Positions 40,595 through 48,998 of a stretch of 58,947 bases of DNA are shown piece by piece. A program made the translations under genes and the position numbers. Origin of the DNA: Acetobacteraceae bacterium. Its GTDB lineage: Bacteria; Pseudomonadota; Alphaproteobacteria; Acetobacterales; Acetobacteraceae. The DNA lies in contig JAIEOP010000376.1 in the NCBI GenBank assembly GCA_019750465.1, positions 1 to 58,947 on the forward strand, written 5' to 3'. Below the pieces are notes generated by a model that was not told the DNA's origin, ran no database searches, and saw nothing but the letters and a program-made list of their open reading frames with translations. Positions within the stretch are counted from its first letter, which is position 1. Each line of letters begins with the position of its first letter.

Positions 40595-43273
40595 TCATCC
40601 GGCATCCTGCGCGCGGATCGCCGCCGCGATCCGCGTCCGGAGCGCATTCACGATCCGCCGCGCCTCGGCCTCGCCCACGCCTTCCGCGGCCAACTCGGTG
40701 GGCGTGCAAGGGGCGAGGAACTCCACCGAGAGGCGGCGGAACCGCGGCAGCCGGCGTGATCGCGGCCACGCCTCGACGGTCCCGCGCAGCACCACCGGCA
40801 CCACCGGGATGTGGTTGCGGTGCGCGAGGAGCACGCCGATGCCGGCCTTGAACGGCTGCAATTGCCCGTCGGCGGACCGGATGCCCTCGGGGAACCAAGC
40901 GAGCCCATGGCCGCGCTGCAGCGCCGCACTACCGAAGGCGATGCTAGCCGCGGTCGCGCGCCCGTCGTCCACCGGAAGGATGCCGGCGATGCGGGCGAAG
41001 GCGCGGCGTAGCGGTCCGGCGACGATGAGCCGACTCCAGCCCGCCCAGTACATCCGCTCGAGCCGCGCCGCGTCCAGCGCGGCGGCGATCGCGAAGGGGT
41101 CAAGATAGCTCGCATGGTTGGGCACGAGCACGAAGGGGCCGTTGGCGGGAAGCGCCTCGACGCCGCGCACGCTAAGCCCGAACAGCCGGCGGAACACCAG
41201 GCGGTTCGCCGCCGCGAGCACGCGGCCGGCGATCCGCTGGCCGGTGCCGCGCGGTTCCAGCCAGCGGAGCCCGTCCTCGCCCAGCACGCGCTCCGGCTCC
41301 TCGAGCGGCAGCCGCGCATCGGCTCCGGCATCGCCGCCCTCGGCCACCCGCACCAGCAGGTCGCGTACGGTGCGGATCTCGCCGATCGTCGCGTCGGACA
41401 ACGTGACGCCAGCCTGGTCGGCGATGTCGAGGGACAGGTCGAGCCAGCCAATCGAGTCGATCCCGAGATCGAGCTGGAGGTCGCTGTCGGGCCCGACGCG
41501 GCGATCGGCGAACCTCTCGCCGAGCATCCGGAGCACCGTCTGCGCCGTGTCGTGTTCGAGCAGCGCCCGGTCGTCGGCCGAAAGAGTCTCGATCGGCACG
41601 AGGCCGCTCGCGCGGCCGCGTTCCTCGCGCCCCGCCTCCCCGGCGCGCGCATAGGCCTGCACGATGAGCTGGCGGCGCGGCTTGCCCAGCCGGGTGCGCG
41701 GGATGGGCTCGGCGGTCAGGCGGTACTCGGCGATGCGCTGGTAGGATGGCAGGGCGCGCGCGACCTCGCGCACGACCTCGCGGATCGCCGCCTCGCCCCC
41801 GTCCTCGGCCCGCGCGGCGCGCGCCGGCACGATCAGCCCGGCGAGGCGGCCGTCGTGCTGGAGGACCGCGATCTCCTCGATCGCCGGATGCGCCTGGTAG
41901 GCCTCCTCGATCTCCTCGGGCTGCAGGTTCTTGCCGCCTTCGGTGACGATCAGCGTCGAGCGCCGACCGGTGAGGCGGAGCCAGCCCGTCTCGTCGATCC
42001 GGCCGAGATCGCCGGTGCGGAACCAGCCATCCGCGGTGAAGGCCTCTGCCGTCTTCTGCGGCAGCGCATGATAGCCTGCAAACACGCCCGGACCGCGGGC
42101 CAGGACCTCGCCCTCGGCGTTGCCCTCCGCCGCGCCCTCGATCCGCAGCTCGGTCTCCGGGGCCACGCCGCCGACGGTCTCGAAGCGCATCGCGCCCGGC
42201 GGGTGGATGGTGAGCATAGGCGAGGTCTCGGTGAGCCCGTAGCCGCTCGCCACCTTCCAGCCGAGCGCCTCCATCGCCCAGGCGGTCTCGGGCCGCAGCG
42301 CGGCGCCGCCGGAGACGACAATGCGCAGGGTGGGTCCGAGCCGGCGGTGCAGCGGGGCGAACAGCGTCGGCCCGATGCGCCAGCCGAAGCGCCGGCGCAG
42401 CAGGCGCGACAGCCCGAGCGCGGCGCTGAACAGCGCCTGCGCCGCACCGCCGCCCCGCCGCATCCGCTCGGCGAGCGCGCCGACCAGGGCATCGAACAGC
42501 CGCGGCACGCCGATCATCACCGTCGGCCGGCCAGATTGCAGCGCGGCGACCACTTGCGTACCGGTGAAGCCCGCCGGAAGCACGACGGCGATGCCGGCGG
42601 AGAGCGGCGTGAGCACGCCGATCACCAGCGGATAAACATGGTGCATCGGCAGCGGGAGCAGCACACGGTCATCGGGCGACGCGATGCCCGTGCCGGCGAG
42701 CACGCGGAGCTGGTAGATCAGGTTCCCGTGCGTCAGCGGCACGCCCTTGGGCGGCCCGGTGGTTCCCGACGTGTAGAACAGGATCGCGCGATCCTCGGGA
42801 CCGACGCGCGCGAAGGTGACCTCTCGGCTGTCGTCCGGCGCGTCGTCCTGGGCCAGCGCCAGCGCGCGCACGCCCCGCTGCTCGAGCGGCCTGCGCAGCC
42901 TCAACGCCGAGGATTGCGCGACCAGTGCGATACGCGCCCCGCTGTCGCACAGCACGTGGCGGAAGCTCTCGGCGCCGAGCGTCGCGTCCACCGGTACCAC
43001 GCAGGCGCCGCAATGCAGGATGGCGAGGCAGGCCATGATCCAGTCGGCGCCGCCCGGCCCGCAGAGGATGACCGCATCGCCCGGCCCGACACCCGCATGG
43101 ACGAGACCGCGCGCCCGGCGCTCGACCTCGGCGGCGAGATCGCGGTAGCTGATCAGCCGCATCCGATTCGCCTCGAAGGCGACGATCGCGTCGCGCCACC
43201 CGCCCTGCGCGAGGTCATGCACCGCGGCCTGCAGTGTCGGCGGCAACGCGCGGAGCCCAAGGTTGGTTATCAT
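40595..43273 (-). CDS. Acyl-ligase, acyl carrier and acyltransferase fusion protein
   Basis: The 892-residue protein has three domains. Residues 1-540 are an AMP-forming acyl-CoA/ACP ligase, with the P-loop FYTSGTTGPPKGVP at 167-180 and GYGLTETSPMLTIHPPGAM. Residues about 570-645 are an acyl carrier domain, with LGIDSIGWLDL and a predicted phosphopantetheine Ser607. Residues about 680-890 are a PlsC-type acyltransferase, with H720 and D725 in NHASYLD and FPEGIRSADG. This layout suggests activation of a fatty acid, loading on the fused carrier, and transfer to a lipid acceptor at the membrane. The FNR-like box at 43471 lies upstream, shared with the divergent usp operon. Confidence 0.88.
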   Translation of the reverse strand: MITNLGLRALPPTLQAAVHDLAQGGWRDAIVAFEANRMRLISYRDLAAEVERRARGLVHAGVGPGDAVILCGPGGADWIMACLAILHCGACVVPVDATLGAESFRHVLCDSGARIALVAQSSALRLRRPLEQRGVRALALAQDDAPDDSREVTFARVGPEDRAILFYTSGTTGPPKGVPLTHGNLIYQLRVLAGTGIASPDDRVLLPLPMHHVYPLVIGVLTPLSAGIAVVLPAGFTGTQVVAALQSGRPTVMIGVPRLFDALVGALAERMRRGGGAAQALFSAALGLSRLLRRRFGWRIGPTLFAPLHRRLGPTLRIVVSGGAALRPETAWAMEALGWKVASGYGLTETSPMLTIHPPGAMRFETVGGVAPETELRIEGAAEGNAEGEVLARGPGVFAGYHALPQKTAEAFTADGWFRTGDLGRIDETGWLRLTGRRSTLIVTEGGKNLQPEEIEEAYQAHPAIEEIAVLQHDGRLAGLIVPARAARAEDGGEAAIREVVREVARALPSYQRIAEYRLTAEPIPRTRLGKPRRQLIVQAYARAGEAGREERGRASGLVPIETLSADDRALLEHDTAQTVLRMLGERFADRRVGPDSDLQLDLGIDSIGWLDLSLDIADQAGVTLSDATIGEIRTVRDLLVRVAEGGDAGADARLPLEEPERVLGEDGLRWLEPRGTGQRIAGRVLAAANRLVFRRLFGLSVRGVEALPANGPFVLVPNHASYLDPFAIAAALDAARLERMYWAGWSRLIVAGPLRRAFARIAGILPVDDGRATAASIAFGSAALQRGHGLAWFPEGIRSADGQLQPFKAGIGVLLAHRNHIPVVPVVLRGTVEAWPRSRRLPRFRRLSVEFLAPCTPTELAAEGVGEAEARRIVNALRTRIAAAIRAQDAG

Positions 43274-43470
43274 GCCGTCCCATACGTCATACGCCGTCGA
43301 CGCGCAGCGCCACCACGCACTGCTGCGTGCGAAACCGCACGCAGTCGCCGACAAGGGCATCGGATACGCAGCCGCCTCGGCGATGAGGAGACGCCGCGTA
43401 AGCCCTGCGCTCCACGCCCGTTAACGCTCGTCAGGCTGCGGCGTGCGTCCGCGAGCCCGATCGGCTGGGA

Positions 43471-43484
43471 TTGATCTGCATCAA
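43471..43484. promoter_or_regulatory. Perfect FNR-type palindrome between divergent operons
   Basis: TTGATCTGCATCAA is an exact TTGAT-N4-ATCAA site in the 422-bp gap between the divergent acyl-ligase (43273, minus) and usp (43696, plus) genes. A class II arrangement would put a plus-strand start site near 43519, leaving a leader of about 175 bases. Only this gap and the one at 40542 contain such sites by eye. No other gene is visible in the gap. Confidence 0.75.
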
Positions 43485-43695
43485 TGCTCGTTAAACGTCG
43501 TTGCGTGCATTTGGGCGCCGTCGGCCAGGGAGGCGCAGCGGTCCCGGGCCGATGGCAAGGCCAGCCACGGACGGACAAAGCGGCGTGCGAACGAGACACG
43601 ACGCGGCGGTTGGGACGCGTGCCGTGCACTTGAAAACCCGCCTCGTGCGAGCCTCATGCGTGGGGTGCAAATCGATCGTGAAGGAGCCTGAGAAC

Positions 43696-44520
43696 GTGGG
43701 TTATACGACAATAGCGCTGCATGTGGAGCCGGACACGCTGGGCGCGGTGGATGCGTCCATTGCGCTGCCACTGGCCCTGGCGGAGGTGCATGCGGCGCAC
43801 GTTGCCGCACTGGTTTTCGCGGCGAGTGTCTATCGCCCCGAGCCGGCCGGCGGCGACGCCGAGATGTCGGAGAACGCTCTGGCGGCGCGCGAGGACGGTG
43901 TGCTGCTGCATGTCCGGGCGGCGCTCGAGGCGCGCGGCCTGCGCTTCGAGGTGCGCGGCCGCAGCAGCTTCGCCTACGGCATCGGGGAGGTCCTCGCGGA
44001 CCAGATGCGGGTCAGCGACCTCGGTATCATGTCCTTCGGGTCGGGCGCCGACATCGGCAAGCGCTTCGTCGCCAGCGGCGGCATCTTCTCGTCCGGACGC
44101 CCGATGCTGCTCGTGCCGCCCAGCCACGCCACCGCGTCGCCGCCGTCGCGCGCCATCGTTGCCTGGGATGCCTCGACTGCCGCGGTGCGCGCGGTGCATG
44201 GCGCGCTGCCGCTCCTGAAGCGGGCGGATTCGGTGACCGTCGTGAGCGTCACCGACGACAAGGAATTCCGTCCGGGGCAGTCGGCGGTCGAACTGACCCA
44301 CCTGCTGGCACGGCACGGCGCGAAGGCTGACTTCCGGCCCGTGCAGCGCGGCAGTGGCGGCGTGACGCGCGCCATCCTCGACGCCGCGCGGGAGGCCCAG
44401 GCCGACCTGCTGGTGATGGGCGCCGTCCGCCATGCGCCGCTGCACAATCTGGTGTTCGGCAGCGCGACGATGGACCTGCTCGACCAGGGGCCGACGCTGC
44501 CGACGCTGCTGGCCGCATAG
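43696..44520 (+). CDS. Universal stress protein
   Basis: The GTG at 43696 (VGYTTIALHVEPD) has AAGGAG at a good distance and gives 274 residues. The C-terminal half (about 155-274) is a clear UspA domain: SRAIVAWDASTAAVRAVHGA, then LLVMGAVRHAPLHNLVFGSA with the G....GS loop. The N-terminal half is a more distant Usp-like fold. It is the first gene of a plus-strand operon with the P-type ATPase, PsiE, patatin and GntP-type genes, downstream of the FNR-type box. Confidence 0.85.
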   Translation: MGYTTIALHVEPDTLGAVDASIALPLALAEVHAAHVAALVFAASVYRPEPAGGDAEMSENALAAREDGVLLHVRAALEARGLRFEVRGRSSFAYGIGEVLADQMRVSDLGIMSFGSGADIGKRFVASGGIFSSGRPMLLVPPSHATASPPSRAIVAWDASTAAVRAVHGALPLLKRADSVTVVSVTDDKEFRPGQSAVELTHLLARHGAKADFRPVQRGSGGVTRAILDAAREAQADLLVMGAVRHAPLHNLVFGSATMDLLDQGPTLPTLLAA

Positions 44521-44610
44521 GCAGACCGGTCATCCGAGTGGTGGGCAGGTCGGGTCCAGCCGCGCACCACTGGACGACACTTCGGACCACGACCATCGAG
44601 GAGAGGTGGC

Positions 44611-47358
44611 ATGTCGCTTCCGCCAGGCCCGGCACCGCCGCGCGCACAAAACGGAGGCGGCGCCGGCTGGCATAGCCTGGCGACGGAGCAGGCTTTGGGC
44701 CGTCTTGGTGCGGCGCCGGGCGGCCGCACGCGCGGGGAGGCCCCCCCGCGCCACGCCCAGTACGGCCCGAACACGCTGCCCGCGGCCGCGCCGCGCAGCG
44801 CGTTCCGGCGCTTCCTCGCGCAGTTCAACCACCTGCTGATCCAGGTCCTGATCGCCGCAGCGGCCATCACCGGGGTACTCGGCTACTTCAAGGACGCCAT
44901 CGTCATCCTGAGCGTGGTGCTGGTGAACGCCACCGTCGCCTTCATCCAGGAAGGCCGCGCAGAGCAGGCGCTCAATGCCATCCGCGACATGCTCAGTCCG
45001 ACCGCTTCCGTGCTGCGCGACGGCGCACGGATCACCGTGGACGCGGCCGATCTCGTGCCTGGCGACGTGGTGCTGCTCGAGCCGGGCGAGCGCGTTCCCG
45101 CCGACCTCAGGCTGCTGCGCGCGCGCGGCCTGCGTGTCGAGGAGGCGGCGCTGACGGGCGAATCGGTGCCGGTGGACAAGACGGCCGATCCCGTGGCGGC
45201 GCACGCGCCGCTCGCCGACCGGACCTCCATGGCCTTCTCGGGAACGCTGGTCGCCGCGGGGCAGGGCATGGGCGTCGTCGTCGCCATCGGCCCGGCGACC
45301 GAGATCGGCCGCATCAGCGGCATGATCGGTGCCGTGCAGACGCTAACGACGCCGCTTCTACGCCAGATGAACCTGTTCGCCAGGCGGCTTACCGGGATCA
45401 TTCTCGGACTGGCGGTCCTGATCTTCGCCTTCGCTTGGCTCTTCCGCGGTTTCGGCGCCGAGGAAGCCTTCATGGCCGTGGTCGGCATCGCGGTGGCCTC
45501 CATCCCCGAGGGGTTGCCGGCGGTGATGACCATCACGCTCGCGATCGGCGTGCGGCGCATGGCGGCGCGCAACGCCATCGTGCGGCAATTGCCGGCGGTC
45601 GAGACTCTCGGCGCCGTTTCCGTCATCTGCTCCGACAAGACCGGCACGCTGACCCGAAACGAGATGGCGGTCGCGGTCATCGACTCCGATTTCGGCCGTT
45701 TCGAGGTCTCGGGCTCGGGCTATGCGCCCGGCGGCAGCGTCACCCTGGCCGGCGAGACGCCAGGCCCCGCCGCACTGGCGTTACTGCAGGAACTCGCGCA
45801 GGGCGTCACGCTGTGCAACGACGCTGCGCTGCGCGAGCAGCCGGACGGCAGCTGGACGGTGGCGGGCGACCCGATGGAGGGGGCGATGCTCGCCTTCGCC
45901 GCCCGGGCCGGTCTGGCGCCCGAGACGGCGCGGCTGCGCCATCCGCGGCGCGACGAGATCCCCTTCGACAGCCGCCACCGCTACATGGCGACGCTGCACG
46001 CCGGCCACGACGCTGCCTTCGTCTGCGTCAAGGGCGCGCCGGAACGGGTCTTGGCCATGTGCGCCGCCGTCCGGCGGGAAGACGGCACCGCGCCGCTAGA
46101 CGCCTCCTCCTGGCGTGCCCGGGCCGAGGCGCTGGCCGCCGACGGGCTGCGTGTCATTGCCGTCGCCACCAGGGCCGACCGGCCGCACGGCACCGACACC
46201 CTGGCGCCGGCCGACATCGAGGGCGGGCTCGTGCTGCTGGGGCTGCTCGGGCTGATCGACCCGCCGCGCGAGGAGGCGATCGCCGCGGTGGCAGAATGCC
46301 AGGCCGCCGGCATCCGCGTGAAGATGATCACCGGCGATCACGCCGCGACCGCGAGCGCGATCGCGCGCCAGGTCGGGTTGCGCGGCGCGGGGTCGGTGGT
46401 CACCGGCGCCGAGCTCGACGCGCTCGACGACGCGACGCTACGTGTGCGCGTGTTGGAGAGCGATGTCTTCGCCCGCACCAGCCCCGAGCACAAGCTGCGC
46501 CTGGTCGAGGCGCTGCAGGCCGGGGGCGCCGTCGTCGCCATGACCGGCGACGGGGTGAACGACGCCCCCGCACTCAAGCGCGCCGATGTCGGCGTGGCGA
46601 TGGGCCGCAAGGGCACCGAGGCAGCCAAGGAAGCGGCCGAGATGGTGCTGGCCGACGACAACTTCGCCACTATCGCCGCCGCCGTGCGGGCCGGGCGCAC
46701 GGTCTACGACAACCTCACCAAGACCGTGACCTTCCTGCTGCCGATCAACGGCGGCGAGGCGATGAGCATCGTGCTGGCGATCCTGCTCGGCACGCAGCTG
46801 CCGATCACGCCGACGCAGATCCTGTGGGTGAACATGGTGAGCTCGGTCGCACTCGCGCTCACCCTCGCCTTCGAGCCGACCGAGCCCGGCACCATGCGCC
46901 TGCCGCCGCGCCCGGCCGGCCAGCCGCTGCTCACCGGCTTCGTGGTCTGGCGCATCGTCTTCGTCTCGCTGCTGTTCTTCGGCTGCGTCTTCGGCATGTT
47001 TAAATACGCCACCGCGCAGGGGCTGCCGGTCGAGACGGCGCGGACCATGGCCGTCAACACACTCGTGGCGGCCGAAGTCGCCTATCTGTTCAGCGTGCGC
47101 TACCGGCACGGTGCTTCGTTGAGCTGGCGCGGCATGCTCGGCACCCGGGCCGTGCTGATCGGCGTCGCGGCGGTCATCGTCCTGCAGTTGCTTTTCACCT
47201 ACGCGGCGCCCATGCAGTTGCTGTTCGCGTCCCGCCCGCTGGATCCGCTTGCGGAAGGGTTGCCCGTGTTGGCGGTCGCGGTGTTGATCTTCGCGCTGCT
47301 CGAGATGGAGAAATGGGCGATACGTCGCTTGCGCCCCTTGGTCGTGTCTGCTGCCTGA
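44611..47358 (+). CDS. P-type cation-transporting ATPase (P2 type, Ca2+-like)
   Basis: The 915-residue pump has all P-type marks: TGES near residue 182, the phosphorylated Asp342 in DKTGTLT, TGDGVNDAP at 645-653, and a membrane helix 4 with AVASIPEGLPAVMTI. The PEGLP motif and the C-terminal six-helix half are those of P2-type ATPases that move Ca2+, Na+ or K+. The N terminus is a cation-ATPase N domain after a glycine-rich leader. It follows the usp gene by 90 bases with GGAGAGG before the ATG. A similar pairing of a usp gene and a P2 ATPase occurs in oxygen-responsive dormancy regulons. Confidence 0.93.
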   Translation: MSLPPGPAPPRAQNGGGAGWHSLATEQALGRLGAAPGGRTRGEAPPRHAQYGPNTLPAAAPRSAFRRFLAQFNHLLIQVLIAAAAITGVLGYFKDAIVILSVVLVNATVAFIQEGRAEQALNAIRDMLSPTASVLRDGARITVDAADLVPGDVVLLEPGERVPADLRLLRARGLRVEEAALTGESVPVDKTADPVAAHAPLADRTSMAFSGTLVAAGQGMGVVVAIGPATEIGRISGMIGAVQTLTTPLLRQMNLFARRLTGIILGLAVLIFAFAWLFRGFGAEEAFMAVVGIAVASIPEGLPAVMTITLAIGVRRMAARNAIVRQLPAVETLGAVSVICSDKTGTLTRNEMAVAVIDSDFGRFEVSGSGYAPGGSVTLAGETPGPAALALLQELAQGVTLCNDAALREQPDGSWTVAGDPMEGAMLAFAARAGLAPETARLRHPRRDEIPFDSRHRYMATLHAGHDAAFVCVKGAPERVLAMCAAVRREDGTAPLDASSWRARAEALAADGLRVIAVATRADRPHGTDTLAPADIEGGLVLLGLLGLIDPPREEAIAAVAECQAAGIRVKMITGDHAATASAIARQVGLRGAGSVVTGAELDALDDATLRVRVLESDVFARTSPEHKLRLVEALQAGGAVVAMTGDGVNDAPALKRADVGVAMGRKGTEAAKEAAEMVLADDNFATIAAAVRAGRTVYDNLTKTVTFLLPINGGEAMSIVLAILLGTQLPITPTQILWVNMVSSVALALTLAFEPTEPGTMRLPPRPAGQPLLTGFVVWRIVFVSLLFFGCVFGMFKYATAQGLPVETARTMAVNTLVAAEVAYLFSVRYRHGASLSWRGMLGTRAVLIGVAAVIVLQLLFTYAAPMQLLFASRPLDPLAEGLPVLAVAVLIFALLEMEKWAIRRLRPLVVSAA

Positions 47359-47397
47359 TTGCCACCCCCGCCATCGCCCCAACAAGAAGGACCCGAC

Positions 47398-47892
47398 ATG
47401 GCGCCGGAGCAGGAACCCCTCATTGACCGGCTGCAATACGTCATCCGCATGTGTGTCCGCGCCATGGCGGTCATGATGATCTTCGTGATCATCATGGGCG
47501 TCGTGGATATCGGCTGGGTGATCTGGCAACGTTTGGCATCGCCGCCGCGCTTCATCCTTACCATTGCCGACATGCTGGCGACCTTCGGCGCCTTCATGGC
47601 CGTGCTGATCGCCATCGAGATCTTCGTCAACATCACGATCTACCTGCGCGAGGAGGTCATCCACATCAAGATCGTCATCGCCACCGCCCTGATGGCAGTG
47701 GCGCGGAAGGTGATCATCCTCGACCAGGAGAAGACCGAGCCACTGGAGATTTTCGCACTGGCAGTTCTCGTCATTGCGACGGGTGTCGGTTACTGGCTGG
47801 TCCAGAACACGCCGTCGGTCAGCGTGCGAGCGGCACGGGAGGACACCGCCGAGAGGCCGCCCGCCCGGCGCGACCGCGGCCCCGGCGCTTGA
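47398..47892 (+). CDS. psiE: PsiE-family membrane protein
   Basis: The 164-residue protein has four membrane helices (VRAMAVMMIFVIIMGVVDIG, MLATFGAFMAVLIAIEIFVN and others) and the PsiE pattern LREEVIHIKIVIATALMAVA followed by RKVIILD. PsiE proteins were first described as phosphate-starvation inducible; their activity is unknown. The ATG at 47398 has AGAAGG upstream. It lies 39 bases after the ATPase gene, and its stop overlaps the TTG start of the patatin gene. Confidence 0.88.
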   Translation: MAPEQEPLIDRLQYVIRMCVRAMAVMMIFVIIMGVVDIGWVIWQRLASPPRFILTIADMLATFGAFMAVLIAIEIFVNITIYLREEVIHIKIVIATALMAVARKVIILDQEKTEPLEIFALAVLVIATGVGYWLVQNTPSVSVRAAREDTAERPPARRDRGPGA

Positions 47893-48998
47893 CCGCCGGC
47901 CCGCCACCCGGCACCGCAACGCCGCCGGTCCGGCTCGAACTCGCACTGCAGGGCGGCGGTGCGCATGGCGCCTTCACCTGGGGCGCGCTCGACCGGTTGC
48001 TCAACGAAGAGGGCATCGAGATCGTCGCGATCAGCGGCGCGAGCGCCGGCGCGGTCAATGCCGTGCTGCTGGCGCACGGGCTGATGCAGAGCGGCCGCCA
48101 AGCGGCCCAGCGCGCCCTGTGGCAGTTCTGGAAGAATGTGAGCCGCGCAGCGCAGGCAGCACGGCTCGCGGCCGGCCCCTTCGGCGCGGTCTTCGGGCAG
48201 GCAGGCGCGCCGCCGCCCGAATGGGCGCCCTTCGCGCTGTGGTCCGCCACGCAGGCCGCGTGGCGCGCCTTCGCCGAGACGGCGGTCGGCGGGTTCGGCG
48301 GCAACAGCACATTGGGCCAGGAACTCAACCCACTGCGCCGACTGCTGGCCGAGGCGGTGGATTTCGATCGCCTGCGCGCGGCCGACGCGCCGCGGCTGTT
48401 CCTCTCGGCGACCGACGTCGCGACCGGCGCGCTGCGCGTCTTCCGCAACGCCGACCTGACCCCCGAGTCGGTGCTGGCTTCGGCCTGCCTGCCGCAGCTG
48501 TTCCGCGCCGTCGAGATCGACGGCCGCGCCTACTGGGATGGCGGCTATCTCGCCAACCCTCCGCTGGCGCCGCTGATCGCCGAATCCGATGCGAATGACC
48601 TGCTGATCGTCCAACTCACCCCGCAGGAACGCCGTGCCGCGCCGCACGGCGCCACCGCGATCGCGGGGCGGCTGAACGAGATCGTCTTCAACGCGAGCCT
48701 GGTGAACGAATTGCGCGCGATCGGCGCGCTCCAGCGCGCGCTGGCGGCGGGCGGCGGGGCGGGTGTGGGCGCCGAGCCCCTGTTCGTCCGGCTCGGTGCC
48801 CTGCGGCTGCACCGGATCAGCGCCGACGAGAGCGTCTTCGCCCCCGGTGACGTGGCGCGCCTGCCCGAATGGTCCTATCTGCAGCGCCTGCACCAGCGGG
48901 GCTTCGACGCCGCCGGGCAATGGCTCGCGCGCCACCGCGCCGATCTCGGCCGGCGCGCCACGCTGGCCGTCCCGCCCGACGCCGGAATGCTGCCTTGA
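47889..48998 (+). CDS. Patatin-like phospholipase
   Basis: The 369-residue protein has LELALQGGGAHGAF (oxyanion hole), the nucleophile in ISGASAGAVNAVLLA (GxSxG) and the catalytic Asp in YWDGGYLANPPLAP. These are the patatin Ser-Asp dyad parts, in order. The start is a TTG inside a TTGA overlap with psiE, as no ATG is in frame near the domain. It is expected to hydrolyse lipids in the cytoplasm or at the membrane. It overlaps the next gene in the same TTGA manner. Confidence 0.85.
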   Translation: MTAGPPPGTATPPVRLELALQGGGAHGAFTWGALDRLLNEEGIEIVAISGASAGAVNAVLLAHGLMQSGRQAAQRALWQFWKNVSRAAQAARLAAGPFGAVFGQAGAPPPEWAPFALWSATQAAWRAFAETAVGGFGGNSTLGQELNPLRRLLAEAVDFDRLRAADAPRLFLSATDVATGALRVFRNADLTPESVLASACLPQLFRAVEIDGRAYWDGGYLANPPLAPLIAESDANDLLIVQLTPQERRAAPHGATAIAGRLNEIVFNASLVNELRAIGALQRALAAGGGAGVGAEPLFVRLGALRLHRISADESVFAPGDVARLPEWSYLQRLHQRGFDAAGQWLARHRADLGRRATLAVPPDAGMLP

